Positions 26,612-35,625 are shown, counted from the stretch's first letter. The stretch: DNA of 54,825 nt from Bacteroidota bacterium (GCA_022708055.1 JAKIZK010000003.1:332-55156), one strand, 5' to 3'. The notes: generated by a model from the sequence alone, not told the origin. Made by a program: numbers and translations.

Positions 26612-26655
26612 ACTTCTAAGTTTTGGTTTATAAATTATTATTACAAAAAAAATGA

Positions 26656-27249
26656 TTACTCCTCATCATCATAATAAGAACTGACTTCCATTTTAAAGAC
26701 GACACCGTTTTTAAGATAACAAGCAATCTGCGGGCCCTCACGATCGTCTCTTACATATACTCTATAAAACACTTTGCTTGTGGTAAACAAACTGTCATTT
26801 TCATATTCCGGTTCCATATAAATACGCTTATCAGGATAGGCTTCTATAATTTCCTTTTTGGTTGAACCCACACCAATGTTTCCTTTCGTCCTATGCAAGG
26901 GATTGGTTGATTCAATAGCCAGTACCCTCATATAAAAACTATCGGTAACGGTGGTATATGTTCTTACGAATGTAAAGTAAAGTGAATCGTTTTGATAAGG
27001 CACGGTTGCATAATCCATCCAGGAGCCAGATAAAGAATCAGAAGGATTTGTAAGTGGAATTTTTCGCTTGAGTATCGCTTCCAAATCTGTTTGTGAAATT
27101 CCTTCTTTAATATCACCAATACCGTCCATTGTTATTAAATGTGCCGCGTCAACAGGTTTTGCAGATTCTGATGTTGCTGATGGATTGTTTTTTTGCTTAG
27201 CATTGCAGGCCAACATTAAGCAGCTTAGTGCAACATAAAAGCATTTCAT
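26656..27249 (-). CDS. Lipoprotein, paralogue of the preceding gene (copy B)
   Basis: This 197-residue lipoprotein has the lipobox CLMLAC (Cys near 15). It repeats the layout of copy A: MDGIGDIKEGISQTDLEAILK (about 41-61), then NIGVGSTKKEIIEAYPDKRIYMEPEYEND (about 125-153), and a beta-rich end (VYVRDDREGPQIACYLKNGVV). The spacer to copy A is 44 bp and both are on the minus strand, so they are probably transcribed together. It has diverged strongly outside the two blocks. No function is assigned. Confidence 0.72.
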   Translation of the reverse strand: MKCFYVALSCLMLACNAKQKNNPSATSESAKPVDAAHLITMDGIGDIKEGISQTDLEAILKRKIPLTNPSDSLSGSWMDYATVPYQNDSLYFTFVRTYTTVTDSFYMRVLAIESTNPLHRTKGNIGVGSTKKEIIEAYPDKRIYMEPEYENDSLFTTSKVFYRVYVRDDREGPQIACYLKNGVVFKMEVSSYYDDEE

Positions 27250-27296
27250 AAAAAAGGTTTATCGGTTGATGAAGTTAAATATTAAATATTTCTCAA

Positions 27297-27944
27297 ATGC
27301 AGGCTATCGCAAATATTTTTTCGAAATCGGATTTTAGAAAAATCTGTAACCGACTAGCAAAAAAGGATAAACGTCTTGCAGGTATTATTAAAGAATACGG
27401 ATATCCCCCGTTTTGGTCACGACCCGCTACATTTCAATCACTTATACTTTTTATTCTGGAACAACAGGTTTCTCTCGCCTCTGCTTATGCCGCTTTTACC
27501 AAACTAAAAGCCCGCATGGGTCACATAACCCCTCCCAAAATACTTGTGCTCGCTGATAAAGATTTAAGAGCCTGTTACTTCAGCCGTCAAAAAATAATTT
27601 ATGCCCGCGAACTGGCACTGGCAATAAAGCATAAAAAAATAAATCTGAAAAAACATAAGGTCATGTCTGATGAAGCAATTAGAGATGAAATGATAAAAGT
27701 AAAAGGAATAGGCCACTGGACCATAGATGTTTACCTGATGCACTGCCTGCAGCGAAGTGATTTATTTCCACTAGGCGATATAGCACTGGTAAAAAGCATG
27801 AAAGAAATTTTCGGACTAAAGCAGGATATTGAAAAACAAAAAATTTCGGAAATAGCAGAAACATGGAGACCCTATCGCACGATAGCCAGCATGATTCTAT
27901 GGCATAGTTATATCAAAAAAAGAAATATTAAAATACAGGAATGA
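27297..27944 (+). CDS. DNA-3-methyladenine glycosylase (AlkA-like, HhH-GPD)
   Basis: This 215-residue base-excision repair glycosylase has a compact HhH-GPD domain. The hairpin is VKGIGHWTIDVYLMHCL (about 136-152), with the catalytic Asp expected in FPLGDIALVKSM (about 158-169). LILFILEQQVSLASAYAAF (about 48-66) matches the AlkA helix. No Fe-S Cys cluster is present, unlike MutY/Nth, which supports the AlkA branch. It excises alkylated purines. It lies alone, between the lipoprotein pair and the saccharopine-dehydrogenase-like gene. Confidence 0.85.
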   Translation: MQAIANIFSKSDFRKICNRLAKKDKRLAGIIKEYGYPPFWSRPATFQSLILFILEQQVSLASAYAAFTKLKARMGHITPPKILVLADKDLRACYFSRQKIIYARELALAIKHKKINLKKHKVMSDEAIRDEMIKVKGIGHWTIDVYLMHCLQRSDLFPLGDIALVKSMKEIFGLKQDIEKQKISEIAETWRPYRTIASMILWHSYIKKRNIKIQE

Positions 27945-27959
27945 CAACAATGTATAACC

Positions 27960-29081
27960 TTATAAAATAATTTCCTCCTTTGTCCAATGCACATTTCTTT
28001 CCTTCAAGAAATTCATTACAAAATCAAAACAGACTTTATCATTGCCCACCCATTCGGGCGGAAATACACCTTTCTTACTAAATAACTCCTTTGCTATCAG
28101 ATGTACAGCAGCGGCGCAAGTATAGCCCGTGGTGCGTGACATAGATGAAGTTTTTGTAGCCACATCATATTCATCATACAAATGATATTCAATTATTTTT
28201 TTATTCCCCTTCAATACCACTTTCATAATGGTAAACTCTTTTTCATCTGCTTCCAGCTTCCAGTCGTTTATCAATTTTTTGGTTATAAAATCTAATGGAG
28301 AAACCTGTAATCCATTTATATTAACCGGTGCTTCATCAAACATTCCCGCTTTTTGCAGTGCAACGATTAAATCAATATGCCCGGGCCAGCGCAGTGTTTT
28401 TTCTTTCATATCCGGAATATGCTTCATGGTGTGTGCCAGCGATCGAAGTCCGTCTGTATTAAAAGCTTCCAGCTCACCAACGGGATCAAAATAAATTTTT
28501 TCCCTTTCACTCAAAGCAGGTTTAATCACTTCAATGCCATTCTCAACCAGCCTTGCCGGGCGAATATATTCCTGTACTACATCAATCGGAGAAAAAGGAG
28601 CTTTATAATAGTATGGAGGTTGCGGATGCAAGGGCAGGCCGCCAACATAACACTCAAATGATTTGATCTGCATCTCTTCATTATATCTGCCTACAATAAG
28701 ATTGCTCATTCCGGGGGCCACACCGCAATCCGTTATTACAGTAACATTTTTTTCTTTTGCTGCTTTATCCAACTGTAAAGCATCTTCTTCAAAAAATGAA
28801 ATATCCACCACATTTTTACCGCATTCAATTACTGCTTCCAACGTTTTGTAGCCTATAAAACCGGGTACTGCTGTTACTACTAAATCAAAGGGAAGAAGAA
28901 AATCGGCATATTGATGATATTGTTGCAAATCTTTTTTCTCCGTTTTTATTTTTGGATTGATGCTTTCTAATATGGCGAGGCTTACTGCACTTACATCAAA
29001 TGAAGTGACATCGAAACTTTTGGCAAGATCTAATGCAATGGTACGTCCCACCATTCCGGCTCCTAGTACTGCAATTTTCAT
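27960..29081 (-). CDS. Saccharopine dehydrogenase family oxidoreductase
   Basis: This 373-residue enzyme begins with a Rossmann fold, MKIAVLGAGMVGRTIALDLAK, where the GxGxxG loop binds NAD(P). The family's substrate domain follows, with NVVDISFFEEDALQLDKAA (about 90-108), TDCGVAPGMSNLIVGRY (about 117-133) and SMSRTTGYTCAAAVHL near the C-terminus. Members act in lysine metabolism or on related amino acids. The substrate is not evident and no lysine genes are adjacent. It precedes a repeat patch and the urate genes but is not clearly part of them. Confidence 0.83.
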   Translation of the reverse strand: MKIAVLGAGMVGRTIALDLAKSFDVTSFDVSAVSLAILESINPKIKTEKKDLQQYHQYADFLLPFDLVVTAVPGFIGYKTLEAVIECGKNVVDISFFEEDALQLDKAAKEKNVTVITDCGVAPGMSNLIVGRYNEEMQIKSFECYVGGLPLHPQPPYYYKAPFSPIDVVQEYIRPARLVENGIEVIKPALSEREKIYFDPVGELEAFNTDGLRSLAHTMKHIPDMKEKTLRWPGHIDLIVALQKAGMFDEAPVNINGLQVSPLDFITKKLINDWKLEADEKEFTIMKVVLKGNKKIIEYHLYDEYDVATKTSSMSRTTGYTCAAAVHLIAKELFSKKGVFPPEWVGNDKVCFDFVMNFLKERNVHWTKEEIIL

Positions 29082-29141
29082 TTGGGAAAATTACTGAAAA
29101 TATTAAAGTGAATATAAAATGAACCCTTGAATGAACACACA

Positions 29142-29229
29142 CAATGGTTCAGCTCGTGCAACGGTGCGTGTCAAAGCAATGGTGCGTGTCTTCACACAAA
29201 GCAATGGTGCGTGTCTTCACGCACCATTG
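29142..29229. repeat. Short tandem-like repeats ending in a perfect hairpin
   Basis: The 14-mer CAAYGGTGCGTGTC occurs at 29159-29172, 29177-29190 and 29202-29215, with a more degenerate copy from 29142. The last copy pairs with its own reverse complement: CAATGGTGCGTG (29202-29213) and CACGCACCATTG (29218-29229) form a perfect 12-bp stem with a TCTT loop. It lies between two same-strand genes with no T tract, so it looks like a REP-like intergenic element rather than a terminator. Confidence 0.65.
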
Positions 29230-29270
29230 TTCCCATTACATCATCAATCAAAATTGCATTGAAAATTTTT

Positions 29271-30704
29271 CTATTTCTTACTTCTTCTCCCCTGCAAAAT
29301 TTTATAAAACGAACGGCTTCTTATTTCATCAATCGTCAATCCGGTTTCCGTTGCTTCTTTTTCGGTTATAGCACCACAGTTCATTGCTTTCAAAAAGAAA
29401 TTGAGTAAGCCCTGACCCGTTGCTGCATCATCAAATATATCGCCGGTAAGCGTAGATATGGCAGCCCGCTCCACAAAATTCTTCAGTCTGTGTTTAGCAT
29501 CTGACATGCTGCTCAAAAAGAAATGATAAGTAGCTGCATAACGCATAGGTAGTTGTGCAGGGTTCAGATCCCAGCCTTGATAAAAACCATTGATGAGCGA
29601 ATGCATGGTATGATGATATCCGATTTTCCATGCATGATGCACAGAATTTTGATTTTCTTTTTTTTGCTTTGCATTCAGCTTTTCTTCACGGTGTGGTGCT
29701 ACCGGCATTACATTGGTAGCCCCGTCTGATAGAGATATTCCGGTACCACCGAGTGCAACCTTCGTCATGTGATGTGCAAAATCGCAAACCGGATGGGCCA
29801 TAGTCTGGTACTTTGCAGTAATGCCACAAGATGCAGTGTAATCATAAGTACCAAAATGTGCGGCTATCAATCTGCCTTCACCAGCTTTCACAATCCGCAT
29901 CAATGGATTACGACCTTCCGCATCCATAATGATTTGTGTGGCTTCTACCATGGTTTCCATTTTCAGAGTACCGGGATTCAGATTATTTTTCCTTTCAATA
30001 ATTTCAAATAGCCGCACCATTGTAGTAACCTGCTCCGGTATCGTTACTTTGGGCAGCATCACCACAAAATTTTCTGGCAACTTCCCTTTTGTTTTTTCAA
30101 ACAATGTAGTCAGAAAAATATCCAGTGTTCTTACACCACGGGATTTGAGATCTTCCGTAAACGGTTTGATGCGAATACCGATAAAGGGAGAAATTGTTTT
30201 TTGTTTCATTCCCTTCGCCAGTTCGTTTGCTGCCTGTACTGCAGTAGCATCTTCTTCATCATCGGGGCGATTGCCAAATCCATCTTCAAAATCTATCCTG
30301 AAATCTTCAACCGCTTCGGTTTTTAGTTTTTGAATTATTTTATTATAAACTGTATAAGGCAACCACGCATCAGTTTTTCTTCTCTCTGCTTCATTCATCT
30401 TATCCAACTTCGATATCAGTTTTTCTTTTTTCTTTTTATCATCAGGAAGTTGGTCATGTCCGTCAAACTGAAGCACTTTTGCCAGTGTAATAAAATCGGG
30501 TGCATAGGTTTGCAGACTTTTCAATGCGATTTCTCCCATTTTGATACAAGTATCGGCCTTAAACAAATTGGCTCCGCCATACACGGTGTGCACCGGCTGT
30601 CTGTCGGGTTTGTCGCCGGGATAAATTCTTTGAAATGCTTTATTAGAAGTAGCAAGAGCGTTTAATAATATTTCTTTTTCAATATCTGCAATGCTAAAAT
30701 TCAT
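29271..30704 (-). CDS. CitE/HpcH-type TIM-barrel protein (DUF6986-like), urate-locus aldolase candidate
   Basis: This 477-residue protein resembles the HpcH/HpaI aldolase-citrate lyase superfamily, larger than usual CitE. RIDFEDGFG (136-144), KMETMVEA (248-255) and HFGTYDYT (283-290) match the acidic, Mg-binding and substrate loops of CitE/malate synthase-like barrels. IGIRIKPF (175-182) carries a conserved Arg. Enzymes of this fold form or cleave C-C bonds with CoA esters or 2-oxo acids, and malate synthase uses glyoxylate. It is the last gene of the allB-alc-uraD-uraH run, 51 bp after uraH, so it may process ureidoglycolate or glyoxylate. That role is inferred; the exact reaction is unknown. 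Confidence 0.7.
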   Translation of the reverse strand: MNFSIADIEKEILLNALATSNKAFQRIYPGDKPDRQPVHTVYGGANLFKADTCIKMGEIALKSLQTYAPDFITLAKVLQFDGHDQLPDDKKKKEKLISKLDKMNEAERRKTDAWLPYTVYNKIIQKLKTEAVEDFRIDFEDGFGNRPDDEEDATAVQAANELAKGMKQKTISPFIGIRIKPFTEDLKSRGVRTLDIFLTTLFEKTKGKLPENFVVMLPKVTIPEQVTTMVRLFEIIERKNNLNPGTLKMETMVEATQIIMDAEGRNPLMRIVKAGEGRLIAAHFGTYDYTASCGITAKYQTMAHPVCDFAHHMTKVALGGTGISLSDGATNVMPVAPHREEKLNAKQKKENQNSVHHAWKIGYHHTMHSLINGFYQGWDLNPAQLPMRYAATYHFFLSSMSDAKHRLKNFVERAAISTLTGDIFDDAATGQGLLNFFLKAMNCGAITEKEATETGLTIDEIRSRSFYKILQGRRSKK

Positions 30705-30755
30705 AATACTTGTTTTGCGAGTTACAAATTATACAAATGTGATTAAATTAAATAA

Positions 30756-31094
30756 TCATGATCCGCGATAAGTGGAATAGCCAAAAGGATTTAAAAGCAA
30801 TGGCACATGATAATGCGAGGCATCACTGATAAAAAAAACAATTTCCACAAAAGGATAAAAAGATTGTATATTTTGATTATCAAAATAGGTCTTTGTTTCA
30901 AACCGGAGTTTGTAAGTGCCGGAAGATAATACAGATTCTGCTTGCAACAAATCCGGGATACGACCATCGCTATTGGTTTTACCGGCAGCTATATTTCCCC
31001 ATTCATTATTATGTTGCTGAAACAAAATAACGGTGATGCCTGCGGCAGGTTTTCCTTTACTGGTATCTAAGATATGTGTGGTTAACTGGCTCAT
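30756..31094 (-). CDS. uraH: 5-hydroxyisourate hydrolase (transthyretin-like)
   Basis: This 112-residue enzyme hydrolyses 5-hydroxyisourate to OHCU, the second step of urate breakdown. It has the N-terminal signature LTTHILDTSKGKPAAGITV, with the conserved active-site His7, an internal HYHVPLLL (His with a neighbouring Tyr), and the closing tetrapeptide YRGS that marks HIU hydrolases and separates them from transthyretin. It forms a homotetramer in known members. The gene has no signal peptide, so it acts in the cytoplasm. It lies between uraD (33 bp) and the CitE-like gene (51 bp). Confidence 0.93.
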   Translation of the reverse strand: MSQLTTHILDTSKGKPAAGITVILFQQHNNEWGNIAAGKTNSDGRIPDLLQAESVLSSGTYKLRFETKTYFDNQNIQSFYPFVEIVFFISDASHYHVPLLLNPFGYSTYRGS

Positions 31095-31127
31095 TCTTTT
31101 TTGTAAACCGTGAATATAAATAAAATA

Positions 31128-31631
31128 TTATTGGAGAAGCTTTTCCAGACGCAGCAAGGTTATTTTGTTTTGTTCGTCGGCAGCAATTCTTATTTCGTCT
31201 TCGGGATTGTTTTTTAGTCTTTCATTCAGCATTCCCAGCATTTCCTCGGCCGATTTTCCGCTAGCACATACAATAAATATATAACCAAATTTTTCTTCGT
31301 ACAAGCGGTTTCCTTCTGCAAGTGCATTTAATATTTCATCTTTTGCTGTGTTGACGCCGCTTTGCTCGCCCGAAGCCCAGACCGCAGTGTTAGCAAATTT
31401 TTTCTTTAACGAATCCAAGTCGCCGATTTTGGGATGATGAGTAAAAGCTTCTTTCCAATCTTCTTCGTTGCAAAGCCACCATTGTGATTCTGCATCCTCT
31501 AACAATTCTACTAAATTATCAGCTGGAATTAAAGGGAGCATCCGCTGTACCCATGCCCGGGCACCGCAGCATTTTGAAAGTTCTGCTATCAGACTTTCGC
31601 GGGGCAATGTGTTGAACTCATGAAGTGTCAA
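31128..31631 (-). CDS. uraD: OHCU decarboxylase
   Basis: This 167-residue enzyme decarboxylates 2-oxo-4-hydroxy-4-carboxy-5-ureidoimidazoline to S-allantoin. The catalytic His is in AFTHHPKIGD (about 63-72), followed by WASGEQSGV (about 88-96) and the closing region FGYIFIVCASGKSAEEML (about 119-136). These are the conserved family blocks. Together with uraH it makes urate oxidation stereospecific. It sits between alc and uraH on one strand, with 148 bp to alc, the widest gap in the run, so a second promoter there is possible. Confidence 0.93.
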   Translation of the reverse strand: MTLHEFNTLPRESLIAELSKCCGARAWVQRMLPLIPADNLVELLEDAESQWWLCNEEDWKEAFTHHPKIGDLDSLKKKFANTAVWASGEQSGVNTAKDEILNALAEGNRLYEEKFGYIFIVCASGKSAEEMLGMLNERLKNNPEDEIRIAADEQNKITLLRLEKLLQ

Positions 31632-31779
31632 GAAAATAAAAATACTGATTTATTTTTTTAAAGTACGCTGATCTTTTATGATTATTAAGACGTATTATGA
31701 TTTTATCTCTTAAAGGAAATTTCATTATTCTCTATCTTAAATAATCATCACCATCTTAACCAATCGGCGTTCAACTCCC

Positions 31780-32772
31780 TTACTTTACAATTCTTCCCCA
31801 AAGCCGCAACCGACTGACACCACCATCAGGAAAAATGTTGAGCCTAACATGTGTAAACGGACCTTTGGCTTTTATTTCGTCTTCAAAAAAATGTTCGTGA
31901 TCGGCTTGCAGTTTTGACTGTGGCAAAATTGTTTTCCATTCAATTTCTGTACTAGTAAAATCTGTATCAGCTTCGGCTTCACATCCCTCTATCAAACAAC
32001 TATCGGGATAATTGCCTTTGAAATGTGCCGTATCTACCAGTATTTTTTCAACCTTTCCCCTGTGTGCCAGTTTTACAATAACCCAATCCCGGTTGTTGGG
32101 TGTGCGATTTCTTTTGGTTTCCCATCCATCACCCATATTAATACCACGGCCGGGCATTAAGAGATTATTCATGTGCGAGAAAAACATATCATTACACAAA
32201 ACAGCCTTTGCTCCATTGGTGGCAGCAGCCAGGTTCACGATTTCACTTGCATCCACAGTTGACCAGTCTTTATGCACTTCCCCATATACTTTCATTCTTG
32301 CTACGCCACCGTCAGGGTAAATATGCAGTTTGATATGTGTGTAAATATTTCGGTCTGATATTTCATAAAAATTTTGCGAACCGGGTTGCAAGGCTGATTT
32401 TGCCAATATCTCTTTCCAGTTCACCGTTTCAAAATCTATATTCTCTGACAATGGTACATAAGCAGCTTCTACAGAAGCGTGTGGCGGATGATTTCCTAAG
32501 AAATGATTGGTGTCTATATCCACTCCATGAATTTTTCCGGATGTAGCCAACTCTATGATGCACCAGTCGTGCCCTTCAGTTCTTTTTCTTCTGCTTTCCC
32601 AGCCATCCATCCACTTGCCCCGGTCGGTATATTTATCGGCAATAAAAATGCCGCGACCGGGTTTTATCAGGTTTTCTTTTTCTGCAAAAAAATCATCACT
32701 GCATGACAATACTTTACCTCCAAGTTTTTCAGCAGCAAGGTCTGTCAGTTTTGTAAAAGTAGGTTCGGCCAT
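31780..32772 (-). CDS. alc: Allantoicase
   Basis: This 330-residue enzyme hydrolyses allantoate to ureidoglycolate and urea. It is built of two homologous allantoicase beta-jelly-roll repeats (about 10-165 and 175-328). Both repeat MPGRGI/KPGRGI motifs (IKPGRGIFIADKYTDRGKW and LMPGRGINMGDGWETKRNR), the pair HDWCIIELATSGKIHGVDID / NRDWVIVKLAHRGKVEKILVD, and ending HIKLHIYPDGGVARMKVYG / HVRLNIFPDGGVSRLRLWG. This internal duplication is the family hallmark. It follows allB after 51 bp. Confidence 0.94.
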   Translation of the reverse strand: MAEPTFTKLTDLAAEKLGGKVLSCSDDFFAEKENLIKPGRGIFIADKYTDRGKWMDGWESRRKRTEGHDWCIIELATSGKIHGVDIDTNHFLGNHPPHASVEAAYVPLSENIDFETVNWKEILAKSALQPGSQNFYEISDRNIYTHIKLHIYPDGGVARMKVYGEVHKDWSTVDASEIVNLAAATNGAKAVLCNDMFFSHMNNLLMPGRGINMGDGWETKRNRTPNNRDWVIVKLAHRGKVEKILVDTAHFKGNYPDSCLIEGCEAEADTDFTSTEIEWKTILPQSKLQADHEHFFEDEIKAKGPFTHVRLNIFPDGGVSRLRLWGRIVK

Positions 32773-32823
32773 TATATTGTATTATTGAATTTATAATCAC
32801 TTATCAAATAAACATTTGCAATT

Positions 32824-34155
32824 TTATACTGCAAGTAAAATTTCACCTCTGTTCAAATGTAGAAACTTTCCTGCATCAAATACTTTTTCACCTTTAAGCC
32901 AGGTTTGCATCACACTTCCAAAAAAAGTTTCGCCGAAATAGGGTGAAACTTTATGACGGTGGTGGCAAACAGCAGCATCGGCAATAAATTTTTCCTCGGG
33001 TTGCCATACTACAAAATCTGCATCATAACCTTTTTCAATCTTCCCTTTCGTTTGCAATGCCGGCAATAAAGCGGGATTTTCACTCAACCATTTTGCAATA
33101 TCAATTATATTGAACGAATGTTGTTTTGCTGCCGTCCACAATGCCGACAAAGAATATTGCAGTGAGGCAATACCACCCCAGGCTTTCATAAAATCGCCTG
33201 ATTGCAATTCCTTCATTGCGGGTGGGGCGGGTGAATGATCTGTTGCTACAAAATCAAGAACACCGTTCTTTAGTGCCTGCCACAGTTGTTCATTATTTTC
33301 TTTTTCCCGAATAGGCGGGGCGCATTTGAACTCCGTTTTTCCATCAGTTATATCTTCTGCATTAAAGTACAAATAGTGCTGACAGGTTTCGGCGGTAAGC
33401 GGTAATCCACGATGCTTGGCATCGGCAATCTGCTGTAAAGCATTTGCTGAAGATACATGAACGATATGCGTATGACAATTAAACTCATCACATAATTTTA
33501 TCATCAGTGCAATAGCTTCATCTTCCCAGGCTTTTGGTCTTGATGCAAGATAATGTGCATAGCTGCGATGACTGCCTGCCTTTGTTGCTACCGGTCCGCT
33601 TAGTTCGCAATGCACCAATAAGGGCAATCCGCTTTCAGCAATCAACGGCATTGACTTTCGCAAATCCGCCTCCGTTACATTGGGAAACTCATCAATACCC
33701 GAGTGTGTAAGAAAAGCTTTGAAACCAAATACACCTTTTTCAATCAATGGTTTTATTTCAGAAAAATTACCGGGTATTATGCCACCCCAGAAACCACAAT
33801 TTGCATGAAGTTTTCCTTTTGCTGCATTTAATTTTTTTTCAAATGCCTTTACAGTAGTGGTTACGGGTGAAGCATTCAGCGGCATTTCTATCAGCGAAGT
33901 AACACCGCCTGCAATAGCTGCTTTTGTTGCCGTATCAAATCCTTCCCATTCTGTTCTTCCCGGCTCATTGATGTGTACATGCGGGTCCACTACGCCTGGC
34001 ATTACTGCCGCATCACCCAAATCAATTACCTGCAAATCTCCTTCGGGCAAATTATCTTCAATACCCGTTATCACGCCGTTGGCAATGATAATAGAAGCAT
34101 CTCGCAATGTATTCGGCAATACTACCCTGCTGCTTTTTATGGCTATTGGCTGCAT
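32824..34155 (-). CDS. allB: Allantoinase
   Basis: The preferred start MQPIAIKSS (34155) gives 443 residues; an upstream ATG (34185) would add 10 residues ending just before it. This zinc amidohydrolase opens the hydantoin ring of allantoin to give allantoate. Metal ligands are in VDPHVHINEPGRTEWEGF (about 50-67), the carbamylated Lys region FKAFLTHSG (about 137-145), HCELSG, and HIVHVSS (about 230-236). DFVATDHSPAPP (about 306-317) has the catalytic Asp. It heads the minus-strand urate operon and shares a 53-bp divergent gap with puuD. Confidence 0.93.
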   Translation of the reverse strand: MQPIAIKSSRVVLPNTLRDASIIIANGVITGIEDNLPEGDLQVIDLGDAAVMPGVVDPHVHINEPGRTEWEGFDTATKAAIAGGVTSLIEMPLNASPVTTTVKAFEKKLNAAKGKLHANCGFWGGIIPGNFSEIKPLIEKGVFGFKAFLTHSGIDEFPNVTEADLRKSMPLIAESGLPLLVHCELSGPVATKAGSHRSYAHYLASRPKAWEDEAIALMIKLCDEFNCHTHIVHVSSANALQQIADAKHRGLPLTAETCQHYLYFNAEDITDGKTEFKCAPPIREKENNEQLWQALKNGVLDFVATDHSPAPPAMKELQSGDFMKAWGGIASLQYSLSALWTAAKQHSFNIIDIAKWLSENPALLPALQTKGKIEKGYDADFVVWQPEEKFIADAAVCHHRHKVSPYFGETFFGSVMQTWLKGEKVFDAGKFLHLNRGEILLAV

Positions 34156-34208
34156 AATTAAAAAATGAACTATAAAAATAGCCAAGTATTTTTTACTTTG
34201 TAGCTTCT

Positions 34209-35597
34209 ATGGCGTTTGTATTAATCGGTATTCTCAGTTTATTGTTGATATTGCTGGTAGTGATTACCTACCGGCTGCATAGCTATGCTCAAAAAGAAGC
34301 CAATGATGCCATTGTAGAAAAAACAAATCTGATTCAAGGATGGGTTTATGCTACACTTGTCTTTTTAATACTGGGTATTATTGCCTGCATTTACTGGAAA
34401 GTAAAAGGCACTCCATATGAAGGCCACCTGATAGAATGGCTGAATATTATTGTACGTGTTATGCATATTACTTTTGGTATTGCATGGATTGGTGCTTCAT
34501 TTTATTTTGTATTTCTTGAAAATGCACTCAACCGTACAGAAGGTATAAGGGATGAACTGGCAGGCAATTTATGGGCGGTACATGGCGGAGGCTTTTATTA
34601 TCTTGAAAAATATAAAGTAGCACCGAAAACGATCCCCAAACATTTACACTGGTTCAAGTATGAAGCCTATTTTACCTGGGTGAGTGGTTTTGCGTTATTG
34701 TTTATCATTTATTATTTCAATGCTTCTGCATTACTGATAGATCCGGCGGTGCTTCAATTAAGTGAAGCAGCTGCCATTGCAATTGGTGTAGGTTCATTTA
34801 TTGTAGCCTGGATAATTTATGATCTTTTGTGTAAGTCACCTTTATCAAAAAAACCTTATTTGTTTTCCATTGTTGGTGTATTGTTGCTTATCGGCTTTGC
34901 TTGGTTTTATGCACAGGTATTTAGCGGCAGAGCTGCATTTATTCATTTTGGTGCCATGCTGGGCAGTTTGATGGCAGGCAATGTGTTTTTTGTAATCATT
35001 CCTGCACAAAAGGCAATGGTAAATGCAGCGAAGAATGGCGAGCTGCCCGATGTACAGAAGGGGAAAAATGCTTTGTTCCGTTCTATCAGTAATAATTATT
35101 TTACGCTGCCAGTGTTGTTTGTTATGGTGAGCAATCACTTTCCCGGTACTTTTGGCAACAAGTATCAGTGGCTGGTACTTGCCATCATCAGTTTGGCAAC
35201 CGCAGGTATCAAGCATTGGCTCAATCTAAGAGAGCAGGGAAAACTCAGTGTATGGATTCTACCTGTCTCAGTTTTATTATTGTTGTCGGTTGCTTATGCT
35301 ACAGCTCCAAAAATTTCCAATAAAAAATGTGACGAGATCAGCTTTGCAACGGTGCAAGCAATTGTGCAGCAAAGATGCGTCAGTTGTCATTCATCAAAAC
35401 CAACAGATGCAGTATATACCACTGCTCCAAACGGTGTAAAATATGATACACCACAGGAAATCGTTGCAAAAAAAGATTTGATTTTGCAGCGGGTAGTGCT
35501 CACGAAAACTATGCCCCAAAATAATAAAACCAATATGACACCGGAAGAAAGAGAGTTGATTCGCTGCTGGATTGAAAATGGAGCAAAGATTCAATAA
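34209..35597 (+). CDS. puuD: Membrane urate oxidase PuuD with C-terminal cytochrome c
   Basis: This 462-residue protein has eight or so hydrophobic helices in residues 1-365 (for example 5-21, 44-62, 80-103, 155-172, 185-203, 218-236, 244-265, 320-336, 346-364) and a soluble tail carrying a heme c motif CVSCH at 390-394 with a likely Met ligand at 435. PuuD-type urate hydroxylases oxidise urate to 5-hydroxyisourate and pass electrons to the respiratory chain rather than to oxygen, so no H2O2 forms. The signature HGGGFYYLEKYK (about 125-136) fits the PuuD N-terminal domain. It diverges from allB and completes the pathway. A weak -7-like TACTTTG lies at about 34194. Confidence 0.9.
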   Translation: MAFVLIGILSLLLILLVVITYRLHSYAQKEANDAIVEKTNLIQGWVYATLVFLILGIIACIYWKVKGTPYEGHLIEWLNIIVRVMHITFGIAWIGASFYFVFLENALNRTEGIRDELAGNLWAVHGGGFYYLEKYKVAPKTIPKHLHWFKYEAYFTWVSGFALLFIIYYFNASALLIDPAVLQLSEAAAIAIGVGSFIVAWIIYDLLCKSPLSKKPYLFSIVGVLLLIGFAWFYAQVFSGRAAFIHFGAMLGSLMAGNVFFVIIPAQKAMVNAAKNGELPDVQKGKNALFRSISNNYFTLPVLFVMVSNHFPGTFGNKYQWLVLAIISLATAGIKHWLNLREQGKLSVWILPVSVLLLLSVAYATAPKISNKKCDEISFATVQAIVQQRCVSCHSSKPTDAVYTTAPNGVKYDTPQEIVAKKDLILQRVVLTKTMPQNNKTNMTPEERELIRCWIENGAKIQ

Positions 35598-35625
35598 ACC
35601 CCTGCTCCGGTTTTTCATCTTTTGA

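Noticed and set aside
29142..29229. CRISPR array
   Set aside because: Only three or four 14-base units occur, spaced 18 and 25 bp apart, with no regular spacers and no cas genes. It fits a REP-like element better.
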